Shown: positions 39,067 through 52,218, counted from the first letter of the stretch. The stretch: 64,000 nt of DNA from Acanthacorydalis orientalis (GCA_034766995.1 CM068317.1:36594249-36658248); one strand, 5' to 3'. The notes: a model not told the origin generated them from the sequence alone. Translations and numbers: made by a program.

Positions 39067-39397
39067 GACTAAATTTATTTTTACAAATGAATTTTTACAT
39101 ATCTTCAAACCAAAAATTTTCTTATTAAAAAAGTTCGATAATTGATTGTTTTATTGTTGCTTATAAGCATTTCGACACCATTATTTTCAAAACTCGAAGG
39201 TACCGAAAGATTAACACTTTAGATGCTTTAGGTTCTCAGTAGATTTTTTTTATACCTTAGATTTCTGGGTTTGAGGATATCGAAATTCACATAGACAATA
39301 ATCAAAAGCAACGAATAATCAATATTAAACATTTTTAATGTTTTTTTCTGGTTTTCGGAATGAATGAAAAATTCATTTGTGAAAGTGAATTTTTTTA
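39067..39397. mobile_element. Family A non-coding element with ~110 bp inverted arms (best copy)
   Basis: The left arm (about 39067-39180) and the right arm (about 39285-39397) are imperfect reverse complements. Both carry the end motif ACTAAATTYATTTTYACAAATGAATT, an inner AATAATTGATT.TTTTATTG block and a GCATTTCGAY block nearest the centre. The middle (39180-39285) has no open frame. The long arms, ~330 bp length and lack of coding are typical of a MITE or foldback-type element moved by a transposase supplied elsewhere. Other two-armed copies lie at 15582, 50023, 54499 and 61689, and single arms occur elsewhere. Part of the middle is also shared with the 50023 and 54499 copies. I could not define a clean target-site duplication, so the superfamily is unknown. 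Confidence 0.7.
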
Positions 39398-39519
39398 TTA
39401 ATTTTTAAAGTATTTTTATTATAAAACAAGTAGAATTTATGCAAAAATCTATAAAAATTTTAATAACTAAAATGTTAGAGAAACTGTTAATTTTGTATAT
39501 CTGTATTCAAAACAACTTC

Positions 39520-39522
<3 letters not shown>

Positions 39523-39586
<64 letters not shown>

Positions 39587-39600
39587 TGTGTATGTGTGTA
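39523..39600 (+). repeat. (TA)n then (TG)n microsatellite
   Basis: 60 bp of TA followed by an imperfect TG run. A 97-codon frame across it is mostly Ile-Tyr. Confidence 0.95.
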
Positions 39601-41101
39601 CTTTATAAATTTTTTAAAAATATTACTGACTCATTGTTAAAAATGCGGCTTTCATCCATTATAAGCTCGATTTTAATTTTTCAGTTATTAATCGTTATCA
39701 TTACAGTAACTACTGAAACCCATTGCTGTTAAAGCAACAAGTGCCTATTATTGACTTTAATAAGGATGTCATAAATATTGTAAAACATTGTTATTACTCA
39801 ATAAAAATGTTGTCATAGTGAAGGTACTTAAAAATTATTTTATCTCTTTAGAAAATTTATAATATATTTATTTTTGTTCATGGCTTGTTAAATTTTTTTC
39901 ATGTTTTTATTAAAATTTCAATATATTCGAATATTTAAACGGGAGATATTTTTATGAAATACGAATTATTGAAAATAATAAAATATATCTCAAGCAACTA
40001 TATACTTTCTTCATCAATTTTTGGATGTTTATTATTAATAAACAATTTAAATTTATATTTTTTCTAAAATATATACAACTTATATATAAATTATAAATCT
40101 AAAATATTTTTGTAATATTCACACCCAATGATAAATTTTCCAAACGAAAGATTCTGTAATAAATGGACTAAATGTCTTCTGATATTTTTTATTTACTCTA
40201 TAAGTCTACACTCTAACAAATGTTTTGTCAAAGCCACAATGTTGCTACTTTAACACAAGGTAAATCCAACAATGTTTTTTATCGATAAAGAAAAGTTTGG
40301 CTATTTATTTTTCACTTTGAAAAAAAAGTATCTTTTCTAGATTCGTTAACGGTTGCCGTGAATACTATTTTTTACAATACGGATTAAACATAAAGCTCTT
40401 TCGGTATGAAAGATTAATGAGCTTGTTTTCTTCGTACAAACTAGGTCAAAAATGAGAATGTTTTATTTTTGATTTGTAACTTACAAACATTTGATGATGG
40501 TATTTATTTTTTATTATCAACTTGAAAATGTTATACAATTTATATAATATTCACGAGTACTTAAAACATTGTTCACTTTTACTGGAAACTTTCATAATTA
40601 CGCACTTGTACGGTTAGACTTTAACGATTAAATGTCTCTCAAACATAACAATTATTTGATTAAAATAACAGATATTTCGGGGTTTAAGAAGTCTCATCAT
40701 ACAATTATTACATGTTTATTTTATTAATTTCATTAGAGTTGAAAAGTTATTACGTTTATTACTTTTTATAACAATTTACATCAATTTTACTTAAAAAATA
40801 AAAATTTATTTAAAAATATATTTATTCTAAATAAAAGTATTTACACTTTTTTTTAAATATTGTGTTTAAATATTATATAAAAAAAGTATTCATGAAAATT
40901 ATATTGTTTTATTCAATGTGATTTTTACAAAATTGTATTTTAAGGAAATACAAAGATATTCCAAAAGGGTGTGCAAACATATTCTTTTCGTATGCATTTT
41001 ATATAAAATTAAATACTAATTGTATTTAATAATTACATGAATATTTTTTTATAAAAATGTCTTAAGATGTTCACCTTTTGACATATGAAAATATACTGTA
41101 T

Positions 41102-41103
<2 letters not shown>

Positions 41104-41151
<48 letters not shown>

Positions 41152-41260
41152 ATATATATATATATATATATTTATATGTATATATATATATATATGTATG
41201 TGTATATATACATATATATTTATATATATATATATATATATAAATATATATATATATATT

Positions 41261-41292
<32 letters not shown>

Positions 41293-41296
41293 TACA
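41104..41296 (+). repeat. Long interrupted (TA)n array, ~190 bp
   Basis: The longest microsatellite in the window. It is mostly TA with TATG, TTTA and GTGT interruptions. Open frames of 98 (-) and 76 (+) codons across it are simply alternating Ile-Tyr. Confidence 0.97.
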
Positions 41297-41729
41297 CAAT
41301 TTAGATAGCAATATATAATCCCTTGTCATAAAGTTGCTTCGAGCAAAAACATACTTTGTGGATTGAAACCAATCGAAAATTGACTCGAAGCATTCCTTTG
41401 TGGCAATATTTTACAAAAAATATATTGAAAATTTTTATTCAGGCAGAACGAATTAAAATTACTACGTTATCATATTTTTAATACATATTGTTTTTATGAT
41501 CTGTATATGAAAATGGAAAAATATAGTACATTTTGTATTCTTTTGTACCGAATTTTGGTTCAGTATAAAAGTTAATATTCAATACATTTATATTCGATAA
41601 TATATCTAATATCATTTAAACGGCTTTATATCTAATTAAACCAATTATAATGCTGAAATATTTATTAGTATGATAAAACAATACATTGAATTTACAAATC
41701 TCGATACGCGGGATAAATTGAATATAAAT

Positions 41730-41938
41730 TAGCAACATTGTGTTCAGAGAGTCTCTGAGAAGCTGTCCAAAATTATCGGTGAAATACATCATCACCTTCA
41801 ACTACGACAACCGGATGTAGCGTGCGACACGATTGTGCACCGGATGTGGAAAAGTCGGTGCCCGTTAAATTTGCGTCTTGTTGCCTCTTTGTAACAAAGG
41901 AGACAAATTACTGCCTTTTTACTGAAGTTTAATCACTC
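41730..41938. promoter_or_regulatory. Island with two ACCGGATGT motifs; candidate regulatory element
   Basis: ACCGGATGT occurs at 41810-41818 and again at 41839-41847, 29 bp apart in the same orientation. The motif fits the ETS-family core (GGAA/GGAT with ACCG flank). The surrounding 120 bases have many CpG. The block ends at a (CA)n(TA)n tract at 41940. A 61-codon - strand frame ending at 41616 and starting at 41801 is not recognised. Confidence 0.3.
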
Positions 41939-41939
41939 T

Positions 41940-41983
<44 letters not shown>

Positions 41984-41988
41984 GTATA
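41940..41988 (+). repeat. (CA)n(TA)n microsatellite
   Basis: CA repeats to 41958 change to TA repeats to 41988. Confidence 0.95.
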
Positions 41989-42225
41989 CGTTGATAACAT
42001 TTTTTTATATTCAGTTTTTACAAAATAGTTTCTTTTATAATTACTATATTCTTTAAGAACTGTATAAGTTTTACTTAAGTAAAAACAAAGAAAATTATTA
42101 AATAAGATTTTACATAATAAATTATTTAAAACAAACTTCTAATTTTAATCATAAACTCAAGAAATTCTTTTTAATTTTCTTAACATTTGTTCAATTATTC
42201 TGGAGGTTTCTATTTAATAAGATCA

Positions 42226-42355
42226 GCTGTAATTCTTTTATTCTCTGAGACTGTTTTCGCTACGAGTGACATTTTTAGGTGTATTTTGAAACCTTCAAAA
42301 TCCACCTGAAGATGACACACGTACTGAAACCGATCTCGGAAAATAGATTTACAGT
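42226..42355 (+). repeat. Dispersed family B, copy 4
   Basis: It contains GCTGTAATTCTTTTATTC, TGTTTTCGCTACGAGTGAC, AAAATCCACCTGAAGATGAC and ACACGTACTGAAACCGATC (42300-42336). It has the best-preserved core of the family (ACCTGAAGATGACACACG at 42304-42321), but its left inverted core is poorly kept. Confidence 0.6.
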
Positions 42356-42524
42356 TGATCCTACAAGGAGAAAACGTTTATAACAACGTACTAATGAGAT
42401 CACAGACATAAAATATTACATTTATAATATAATTTATCAATTATTTTTTCTCAAACATTTCCATATTTATTTTTTTTAATTTATTTATTTCGAAAATATT
42501 TATATATATATATATATATATTGA

Positions 42525-42570
42525 CCTTATGACTAAATTCATTTTCACAATTTAATTGTTTGCTTCCTAT
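42525..42570. mobile_element. Family A left-end fragment next to a TA array
   Basis: TTATGACTAAATTCATTTTCACAATTTAATTG (42528 onward) matches the outer left end of family A. It directly follows a (TA)n tract at 42500-42522. The rest of the element is not recognised. Confidence 0.35.
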
Positions 42571-43159
42571 AATAATAATCATCATCATTACAATCAACAC
42601 ACTGAAAAAAGTCTGGTTGTAGCTTAATACTCTGAGAATGATGAGACTACTATCAAAATTCGCATAAACTACAATAAACATTCACTAATAAACTTTAAAA
42701 TATGAATAGTTATACCAAAAATCTGAAATAGAAAGAAAAGAAAAATATTCGAAACATATTTAAAAACATATCATGAACATACGCTTTTTTATAAAAATAG
42801 AAAACCATATTTTCTATATGTCTTACTTCTCACAATACATCATCTTGACAAGTCACATATTCATCTTATTGTCGTATTGCTATTTTGATCCGAAAGATTT
42901 TGTTGATCCTTTCAGTAGCAGACTGGCTATCTATTCATACTTCACTCTACTGTTTGAAAAATAACGTATATATCTTATTTAAAATATCCTACGTGATAAA
43001 TTGCAGATTTATTTCAAATTTTATAGAATACTTGGGAGATACAGCTAGTGGCGACAACTTTTTTATTGTATTCTTATCTAGTCGATGACTGCGACAAATT
43101 TAAAATGAATGTAATATATCATTCTTGAATTAAATGAAATTGTTCACTTCTGCACATGT

Positions 43160-43161
<2 letters not shown>

Positions 43162-43205
<44 letters not shown>
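43162..43205 (+). repeat. (TA)n microsatellite
   Basis: 44 bp of pure TA. Confidence 0.95.
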
Positions 43206-43207
<2 letters not shown>

Positions 43208-43984
43208 AGAAACAATGAAAAGGATGTACAGAGAAATAAACTCTTAATAAAAAATATTCATTAAAATAATTTAAAAAAAATATATAATTCCGCTGTCATT
43301 CTATATTTAATGGTTCACATTTTAAAATTTATAATTAAAATAAAAAAAAGTAATTCTTTTGTACATAATTTGAAAAAAGCTAAAATTATGTCTACTTTAA
43401 AAATTGTAAACTTTACCTTAAAAATTCGTTTTTAAGCAATATCGCATTAATTATGTATAAAAATTAAGTTGATAAAAATGGAATATAATAATAAATTAAT
43501 ATTTAATAGAGAACAAAAAAATCTAAAAAACTGAGTTTATATATTATATATTTTAAAACATATCCCCTGTTCAATAAATCCTTCAGTAATAGAAGGCATT
43601 TTGTAATTAATAATAATTGAAAAAGTAATCCTTGATTATAATTCTTATTATCAAACTTGCTACCCTGCTAATGAATTCAGAATTCATTTTATGATTATTA
43701 CCATAATTCAAATATTTTCTTACTAAACGAAAGATACACAATATCATAAATCCATATTTATTTTTTTTAGAAAAATTATGTTAATTATGTAATGTTTTAT
43801 ATAAATATAAACTTAATTTAAGAAATTATACTAATTATGAAATTAGTTCAATATTTTTATATTAATTTATATTACGCCATAAATAAAAAAATAGTATTAA
43901 AAAATTAACTTTTGCAGAAGTTATATGTAACTATTAAGCCTTAAATAAAAATAAATGACAAATAAAAGAGGGACACGTACAAAT

Positions 43985-44001
43985 GTATATATATATATAT
44001 A

Positions 44002-44047
<46 letters not shown>
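43985..44047 (+). repeat. (TA)n microsatellite
   Basis: 63 bp of TA with one GC interruption. Confidence 0.95.
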
Positions 44048-44048
<1 letters not shown>

Positions 44049-44639
44049 TTTTCTATGTATGTGTGAATTTTTATGTAAATTATTAAGTTAGTATTAATTA
44101 AGCATTTAAAATATGTTTGTAATTCATTATATAACTATAAGGAATTAATTTTTGAAGAAAATTTACAATGCGCAATGTTTAAATGTTGATGTCAAAGGTT
44201 AACGTTGTACAACGCTGCTTTTATTATTTTAAAATATCAAATTCGTTAATATTTACAAAATAAAATCTGTGCAGTAAAAGTGACATAACTCATATTTTAT
44301 TCACATGCGTATTTTTACATTTGAAAAATAAATTATGTGCTGACAAACCCATTTATTCAATATAAATATTCATTCTAGAATGAAATACAACAAAAAACTG
44401 AATATTAAAGTATAAATAAACACTAAACGATATAATCCATTACCGAAAAAAAATAATAATAATGTGTACATAACAGTATACAACCTACATGACATCGTGT
44501 AAATACAATTAAAAAGGCGACCAAAAAAAATTAAAACGGCAATAAAATTTCAAATTGCATGTAACGAAACGAATTCGTACTCAACAATGACAAAAAAATA
44601 ATATAATTGATATAAAAAATGGGACACTGTGAAATGAAT

Positions 44640-44850
44640 GTATGAATTTAATCACCGTATTAATTTCCCTTTTTCGCTCAAATAGCCATAAAGCAAGCCC
44701 GACGTCAACATTTAAAGCTTTAATTATGTTACAGATGTTGAGAGAATTACGCCCTTTTAAACTAGAATACTATGAGTATTCACCCACAGTAAACTCTGTG
44801 GCAATTAAAACTACTGTTTAGTTAATCTGCCGGATTATAAAATACTAGTA
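44640..44850. other. Higher-complexity segment with a CRE-like site
   Basis: It contains GCCCGACGTCAAC (44698 onward), with a GACGTC palindrome as in CRE-type sites. Further on a short inverted pair CACAG/CTGTG lies at about 44785-44802. No coding frame. Confidence 0.2.
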
Positions 44851-47768
44851 TCTTGTAAATGAAATCAAACAATTCATCTTCATTTGTTGTTTTTACTGAG
44901 ATGTCTTTTAAACTTTTTTTATTTGCTCACTTTGAAAGACAGGCTTTTTTATTATTGTACAAATTGGAATAATATTTTTCACTGACTTCTACAACGATTC
45001 ATATATTGACGAACACAGTTTTAATAAAGAACTAGTAATTTTAAAAACAATAAATATGTTTAAAATTTTAATTTGAGAAATGTACATAATTCTGAAAGTA
45101 TTTTAATTGAGTATTTCAATAAATATGCAATATTATGGCATAAATTAAAATAAAAAATCCAAGAAAGCATAAAGAAGCTTCTATAGAAATATTTTCTGCT
45201 TTTATTATTTTAATTATAAAATTTTAATATATTATAAAATATAAATAAATTTATAATAATCTAAGATGAATTAGAATATAAACACTTTCTATTAAATAAT
45301 TTAATTAAGTTGTAAATTATAAAAAAATAATATGTTGATATAAATAAGTAATCAAAAAGATTAATATTTTAATTATAATATTAGTAAACGTCAGAGTGAT
45401 AAAAATCTTGTAATATACTATGGAAATATTTTTCCACATGATTTCTTTACTTCAAAAAAGAATTGAATAATAATTCCTATTATTCGTTGACTTATATTAA
45501 TGAAGATTTATATCATTTCTAGATGTTTTTTTTCCAAACATATTCTGAAAATTATGTTTATGATAAAGTATGACAGATATTCGTACATAAATTTTCATTC
45601 TTAGTTCACTGGAAATATGTTGTGAAATAAAATGTTGTTACTTTGTAAATAATTTCGAAACTTGTAAATATTTGTCTTTAAGAAACATTTAAGTTGAACA
45701 GTTCTAAAAATTTAATAATATTTGTAAATTAAAATATTGTTTCTTGATATTTTTCATAAGATTTTTAAAAAAAATATATACTAAAATAAACTATTAAGTT
45801 TTATTAACTAGTATAATTCGATCATTGTATTATAAATATATATATATATATATAATCAAAACTTCATCAAAATCAGATAATTTTATATTATAAGAGATAA
45901 ATATTCACTTTTGTATTTATTTTATTAAAAAAAACACACCCATAGAAAAAATACTTTTACAAATTAAGGCTTTTTTCTTGACTAAAAACTGCTTCTGATG
46001 TTGTTTCAAATAGTTATTAATGATAAATTAATCTTAAAATTTTAAGTTATAATTGTTTCTTTTACTGGTAATTTAAATAATTTTTAACATTCAAATTAAT
46101 TTTTGCTCTACGTCCACTGTAGCAAATTTCTTTACTTCTAGCTATTTTCTGTACCCATATGAATTTGAGGATGCTCAGTTCATCATTAAAATTCGAACAA
46201 TTCATTTTAAAATACTAAAAATATAATAACGGAACAGAAAATATATTTGTAGTGTGTAAATAGTGAAAATTAATCTGTGAAAATCAAAAAAACGTTTTGA
46301 TAAAAAAAAATAATCTAGAAAAGTTATAAAAAAACATTTATGCAACTTTTCATAAATATTTACAGTCATTGACAAATGTGATTTGTCAGTGACAGTTTTT
46401 CAGGCAAATATACAACAACGAGAATAGTTTTATATGTACTTGATATCTATATGTAAAAAGAAATGGTAAAAATAGAACATCATTGTGAGACATATCAATT
46501 ATATTTGAAATATGTCATTTTTAGTTATTTCAATTTTAAATTCTATACTTTCAAATAACATATTGAAATTGAAAATATTTGTTTATTTGAAAGCCAACTA
46601 GGAGTCAATTACATTTTCTCATTATAAAAGAATATTTTTCATGTCGTTTAATACATTTTCTTAAAATAACAGTTATATTTTAATCGAAATTATATTCTTA
46701 GAATATTTTGAAATACATATAATAACTAGAAAACTTCTAAGATATTTTTATGGATTTTGCTGAATCGAATTCTTGAAATTGTCTTTTCAATTGCTTTTTG
46801 ACTTAATATTTCTTACAAAAACCTTTTTCTATTTCCTATTGTGCAGCATTTCTTCTATATTCTTCATATTTATCTGCATATTTATTTATATATGATCTTA
46901 TTTTAGTACTATAGAGGCAGAATAAGATACCGGTAATTTTCTATTCATTTTTTAATCATTATTTCCTATATATATATATATATATATTTCTTTTTATATG
47001 TATATGTAACTATTCTGTTAACCTTTTTTTTCATAAATTAATAATATTGAAATCTATTTATATTAGTTATTCAGTGAAGTGAACAAATAGTTTTTCTATA
47101 CTTATTTTAATTTTGATTCTTATTTTTTCCATTTATTTATAATATTTAAGGAAATTAGAAACTGAACTCAGTCATACATTTTTATGCTCAATATCACTTT
47201 GACAGGTTGCTCTGATAACCTTCATTCTTTTGGACCATCTGATTTTCTAATCTACTCCACTAGTTTCGATACGCTAGAATTATTAAAAATTATATCAGAT
47301 AGTTTTTAGAATCTCTAAAAGTGGAGACTGGAAATTCAAATATTACATAAGAGCAAAAGATATCAAAATAGCGCATAAATTACAAACGTTTGACTAAATT
47401 GTAGAAAAAAATATTTATTTTAACTTAAAAAATATACACTTATGTATTTTTTGTATATTTATTAAATTCGTATTTAAATTTAATACTTTATTCAAATGTT
47501 CACAAAAAAATGTATCTAAATAGATAATAAAATGATAAAAATATCAATAAATGAATATAAAAAAATGTCTACAAAACTTATAATCGCACATAAATTTGAA
47601 TCCATATATTTAATTTTTTTATATTTATATATATATATATATATACAACTGTCTGAATATAATTAAACTAGCAAAGGTTCCAAAAGATTTAAATATTTTA
47701 ATTTTATAGATTATTCCCCTTAGTTTATTCTTGAAGGTTTAAAAATCTCTCTTTTTTTCTTTATCTAC

Positions 47769-47771
<3 letters not shown>

Positions 47772-47820
<49 letters not shown>
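47772..47820 (+). repeat. (TA)n microsatellite
   Basis: 49 bp of pure TA. A shorter one lies at 47626-47645. Confidence 0.95.
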
Positions 47821-47823
<3 letters not shown>

Positions 47824-49226
47824 AAATAACAAAAAAACTATAATATTAAAAATAAACATATTAAACTAATTAAGATTCAAAAAATCAATATAAATAATAA
47901 AAAAATGTAAAGTAAACTTTAATATAGCTGCAAATATATCTAATGGAAAAACTGAACTATCATTACCTTAATACAATCTTATATAATCTTGTTATATTAA
48001 ATAGGATTCTGAAGATTTATTTCTGAAAAAAGTAGCTACAACGTGAACTACTAAATACATTAACTTTTAAAATAAAGTAAGCATAAATCTTATTTTACTG
48101 TAAATGATGTTATTTAAGAAAAAAAAAACATTTAAAAAATTCATACATAAATACAAAAGTATACAAGTTCGTACATATCAGATTTATAAATAGTCAGTTA
48201 TGAAGTTAATAATGAATAGTACTTATTTATCGAAGCGAAAGAAAAGGCATTACTTTTTTTGTGTTGATTCGTTTTATTTATAATTCAGTGTATTATTACA
48301 TGAAACGTTGATATCTGTTCATCTAGAAAATCAGAGAGAATTTCCACTTTAATACATTCAATATTAAAAGTATTTGATTTTCCGTTTAAATTTACTATAA
48401 TCCATCCGATGAGTTAATTGAATATTCTATATTCGTGCTAAATTAACCCGAAAATATTTGAAGGTAAAGTAATTTATAATACAGATTGATAGATTATTCA
48501 AGAAGTTGAGGGAGGAGTAAGTATCTTATCATATTAATTATAACTGAAAGGTTCTACCTAACAGCTTTCTAAAAAGAGACTATTGTTTTAAAAAAATATT
48601 TTATTCAGAAATATTAATTTTTATTTACTGGCAAACAACTAATAAAAATACGATTTACATACTTTATTCGTTTATGACAAAACTTAATCTGATAAGCATG
48701 CTAATATTCAATTACAAATATGAAAATGATAATTTGATAGAGAACGAATGATATTTTATTTGCTTATCAACTGTATATAATGATAATATTTTTGTTAATA
48801 ATTTCAAAACCTGATAATAGTTGATAATATATTCAAATGAAAGAACTTTATTTCAAAAATGAATAATTGTTTATGTACCAGGTATTTACAAAATAAAAGA
48901 GTACTGTTAGAAACTAATATACAACCGTATGAAAACTAATTATTAAATCCAGAATACTTGATGAATACGTGACAACGCAGACGTCTTACTTGAAGTAAAT
49001 ATTGCTTTTCAGTTCGTTCTGCGATGCATTGATGTATCACTAATGGCAGTAATTAATTTTAATACTTTTTATAATAAATCAATACTTCGTATATCTGTCC
49101 AAACAATGAATTACTTGGGCCGTTAATTCAAATCCCAGTTGATTTATGTTACTTTAGAAGAAAAAACTGTTGATTTTTAACTTGGAAAGACAATTTATTT
49201 TCTATAAATTTGATTTCTTTAAATCT

Positions 49227-49300
49227 ATCGGGCTCGGTCTCCTACTCATTACTCTCAATGACTCCCGGGAGACTCCGACCGCGTTCCCTTCTCTCGCTCT
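49227..49300. other. Sharp GC-rich island of ~75 bp
   Basis: The block has close to 55% G+C by eye in very AT-rich surroundings and contains the 10 bp palindrome CTCCCGGGAG (49262-49271). CGGTCTCC (49235-49242) and GGAGACTCCGACCG (49269-49282) are loosely inverted. No open frame and no tRNA fold was found on either strand. Such an abrupt island may be part of a transposable element, a processed RNA gene fragment or a conserved element. I do not recognise it. Confidence 0.35.
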
Positions 49301-50022
49301 TGTTAAATTTTAACAATTTTTAAATGAAAAACGAAATAAATTATAATGAAATTTATTTTTTGATTTTAAATGAAACCGAAAATAAAACTTATTGTAAACT
49401 TATTCTAAGACTTTTGTGTACACGATATTCATAATTAATTTGTGTTCTTCTGTACACTGAAGAGATAGAGGTTCATCTGGAGAGATCAACATACAACTGA
49501 CCACATATAAATACTGTTTCATTGGAATCGACAAATATGACGATTCATAAAATAAAGGAAATGATCTGGAATAGAAATTATTAACGTGCTACTAATAGAG
49601 TGTAACAGGGGGAGTGGAGTTGCGAGAAGGTGATCTAATCGAAAAAAAATTGTTTTATGGAAATTTTATAATAGAATTATTTGAATATATAGAATATTAT
49701 TTATATAAAGGTATTATAAACAGTAAAAAGAATGTTATTAAATTATTTTATAAATAAGTAATGTACATACTTTTCATCCTCAAATTCTTTTCACGTTTAG
49801 CGAATTTTAACATTCATTTTATTTCTTGACGAATATCTCAATTCGCACCACTAACTACTTATATAATTCAAGTCATGCTTTCTATACGCTTCCAGATAAC
49901 ATCTGAATTAATATATTAATAATAATCTTGATTTTTCAAAATCAGTTTTTCTAAAATCTTTCAAACATTTTCGATCTTTTCTTTTAGAAGATTGTAGAAC
50001 TTTATTATAGTTTTCTCGCTAT

Positions 50023-50360
50023 AGTTGAATTTATTTTCACAAATGAATTGTTCTCATACTTTATAAATTCAAAAAAAATATCTGATCAAAACTATTCAAT
50101 AATTGATTTTTCATCACTGTTTTTCTGTTTCTTATACATATTTGAATATGAATCCCATTATTCTCAAAGCATTAAGTTACAAAAAAACCTATTTTTTCTC
50201 TACTTTAACACTTTCAGAACAGACTATTTTTTTCTGGATTTCTTGTATTTTAATTATTCTACTGTCTCGTTCTCCATAGTGAATATAAATTTCATTTACT
50301 ACTCATTTGAAATTGAATATCAACCATTATTAAACAAAAGATATTTTTCTTCTTAAAATT
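50023..50360. mobile_element. Family A element, copy with truncated right arm
   Basis: The left end GTTGAATTTATTTTCACAAATG (about 50024-50045) matches the family end, followed by TGATCAAAACTATTCAATAATTG and a middle resembling the 39067 copy (CCATTATTCTCAAAGCATTAAG against CCATTATTTTCAAAACTCGAAG). The right arm is recognisable only as ATTGAATATCAACCATTATTAAAC at about 50309-50332 and then decays. A 102-codon open frame (50048-50356) lies entirely inside it and is T-rich, rich in Phe, Tyr, Ile and Ser. I regard it as chance. Confidence 0.5.
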
Positions 50361-50705
50361 ATATTAAATATCGACCATTTTTTTACTTTTAGGTTCTATA
50401 TCGCTTATCGATATAAACGATTAATTTCTTTGGTACATTTACAACTTACTGTTCATGTTGAAAGTCTAGTTATATTCTTAATATTGTATATAATATAATT
50501 TAAGGTATTAACAGAAGCAGTAAACTCTAATATACTGCAATCTTGCATCTTCGCATCATTATATTCTCTTTAGGGAAAGCATTCAGCTATGTACGTACGG
50601 AATTTGTGATGATTAAAAGCTTTGTTCTCGTTAACAACCAAGCTGCTTCAAATAGTCTTGTTTTATTAAACAAAAAATATGCAATTATTACACACTCACT
50701 CTCTC

Positions 50706-50775
50706 ATATACACATCACACATACGCTCACACAAATCTCACGCACACACACACACCTACACACACACACACAAAC

Positions 50776-50806
<31 letters not shown>

Positions 50807-50931
50807 AGTTTCATCCTTGAACATTGTAAATAAATCGGATTTAATTTGTAAATAATTACAAAATGTATTTCTGTTGCAACATATTTTGCAAAATATCATC
50901 ATAAATGAATATTCAACATTTTCTAAAATAG

Positions 50932-51002
<71 letters not shown>

Positions 51003-51004
51003 TA
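50706..51004 (+). repeat. CA-rich/(TA)n tract and a second (TA)n array
   Basis: An imperfect CA tract (50706-50773) changes to TA (to 50800). After 130 bases of unique DNA, a 72 bp TA array follows at 50933-51004. Confidence 0.93.
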
Positions 51005-51049
51005 AACCACATACACATTACATTTTCAATCTTCTCAAGATATAACTAG

Positions 51050-51425
51050 AAGTATAACATGAAAATAACAAGATTGCTTGCCGTAACAATTTATCTAGGC
51101 ATTCATTCGCATGTACATACCAAAGAAAATGACGAAGAAGCAGACGTGTATGAAGGTATTAAAGACGAACTTTGGAGCCAGTTAATAATTCCCGTTAATC
51201 AGATTAGTGGGTGATGGTGTTTCGGTGATTATACGATGCGTTTGTCGCGTAAGGATATGATCTGCCGCCATCCAGTTTGGCTGTCTTAAAGCGACGTTCG
51301 TTGTCTCTGCTTCCAACAACGTGATGTTCTTGATGGCTTTATAACTAAATGCGTATACGCATGTTATGCGGGTCTTTTGATGTTTGAGAATTTACAAGAT
51401 CGTGGTAAAAAAGTGTTTTTAAAGT
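51050..51425. promoter_or_regulatory. Higher-complexity island with TAAT cluster; candidate regulatory element
   Basis: This is a sharply less AT-rich block right after a (TA)n array. It contains three homeodomain-type TAAT/ATTA cores within 25 bases (51182-51206), many CpG and no microsatellites. The longest sensible frame is about 28 codons (ending at the TAA near 51184), preceded by TTTATCTAG, an acceptor-like sequence. No protein family is recognised. Conserved non-coding DNA near a developmental gene would look like this, but conservation cannot be judged from one sequence. Confidence 0.3.
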
Positions 51426-52218
51426 ATCATACTTTTGATTTTTATTATGTTTTTGGTACATTTCACGATTTCGAGTTTATAAAAAAACATTATAAATTTA
51501 TTTAAATCACTGATCTTTTTTAGTATCAATTTAAACTGTTCGTTTCATAACAATTGTTTGAATTTACATATTTTTCAATATATAGCATTATTTTCTATGT
51601 ACAAAAGTCTTTTTGAAAACAAATCTCTATTCTTTTTCAAAGATAACAGAAGAATGTATTCTTTATTTTAATACAACCTTAAAAATATGATATTACATAT
51701 AAGATATTATTTACTTTTTAAGAAATGAATGTTTTCAATGGAAATTCCTCATTTTTAATATCAATACGTCGATATATAATAATAAAAAGCAGAATAATTA
51801 CAAAAGTTTACCCAAAAATTGTTACTGGATATAAATTATAACTTTTTTAAAGTTATAAATCTTTTTAAAATGTTTTTATAGTTTAATTTTACGCACATAT
51901 TATATATATATATATATATATATATGAGGAGATAAATAGTATATTTAATTTATGTACAAATAAAAATAATATAAAAAACATCGTTCTCGCTAAACAAATT
52001 AAAGAACAGATTTATATTAAGTATGACTAATGTCATTTCGAACCACGATAAATTAATTTATATGCGGATACCAATACCAATCCCTGTAGAGTACAAATTC
52101 AGTTTGAGATAAACAACATAGTTCCAGTCAAAAATGTTTACGGAAAACTTATCAAGACAATAAATTCTCTGCGAATAACATCGCTGTGACAAATGAAAAC
52201 TTATATCAGTAGAAGGAA

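Larger units (their letters stand above)
42571..49226. other. AT-rich DNA, little seen
   Basis: Apart from listed microsatellites (plus small TA tracts at 45836-45854 and 46967-46987) and the segment at 44640, nothing was recognised. The overlapping frames at 42773-42964 and 42885-43088 show no family features. Confidence 0.55.

Noticed and set aside
41033..41329. Open frames of 98 (-) and 76 (+) codons
   Set aside because: They are a (TA)n array read as alternating Ile-Tyr on both strands.
49227..49300. tRNA gene in the GC-rich island
   Set aside because: Neither strand gives a cloverleaf, and no A and B boxes at proper spacing were found.
50048..50356. 102-codon + strand frame as a gene
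   Set aside because: It lies wholly within a family A element, is T-rich, and its Phe/Tyr/Ser/Ile composition is what T-rich DNA gives by chance.
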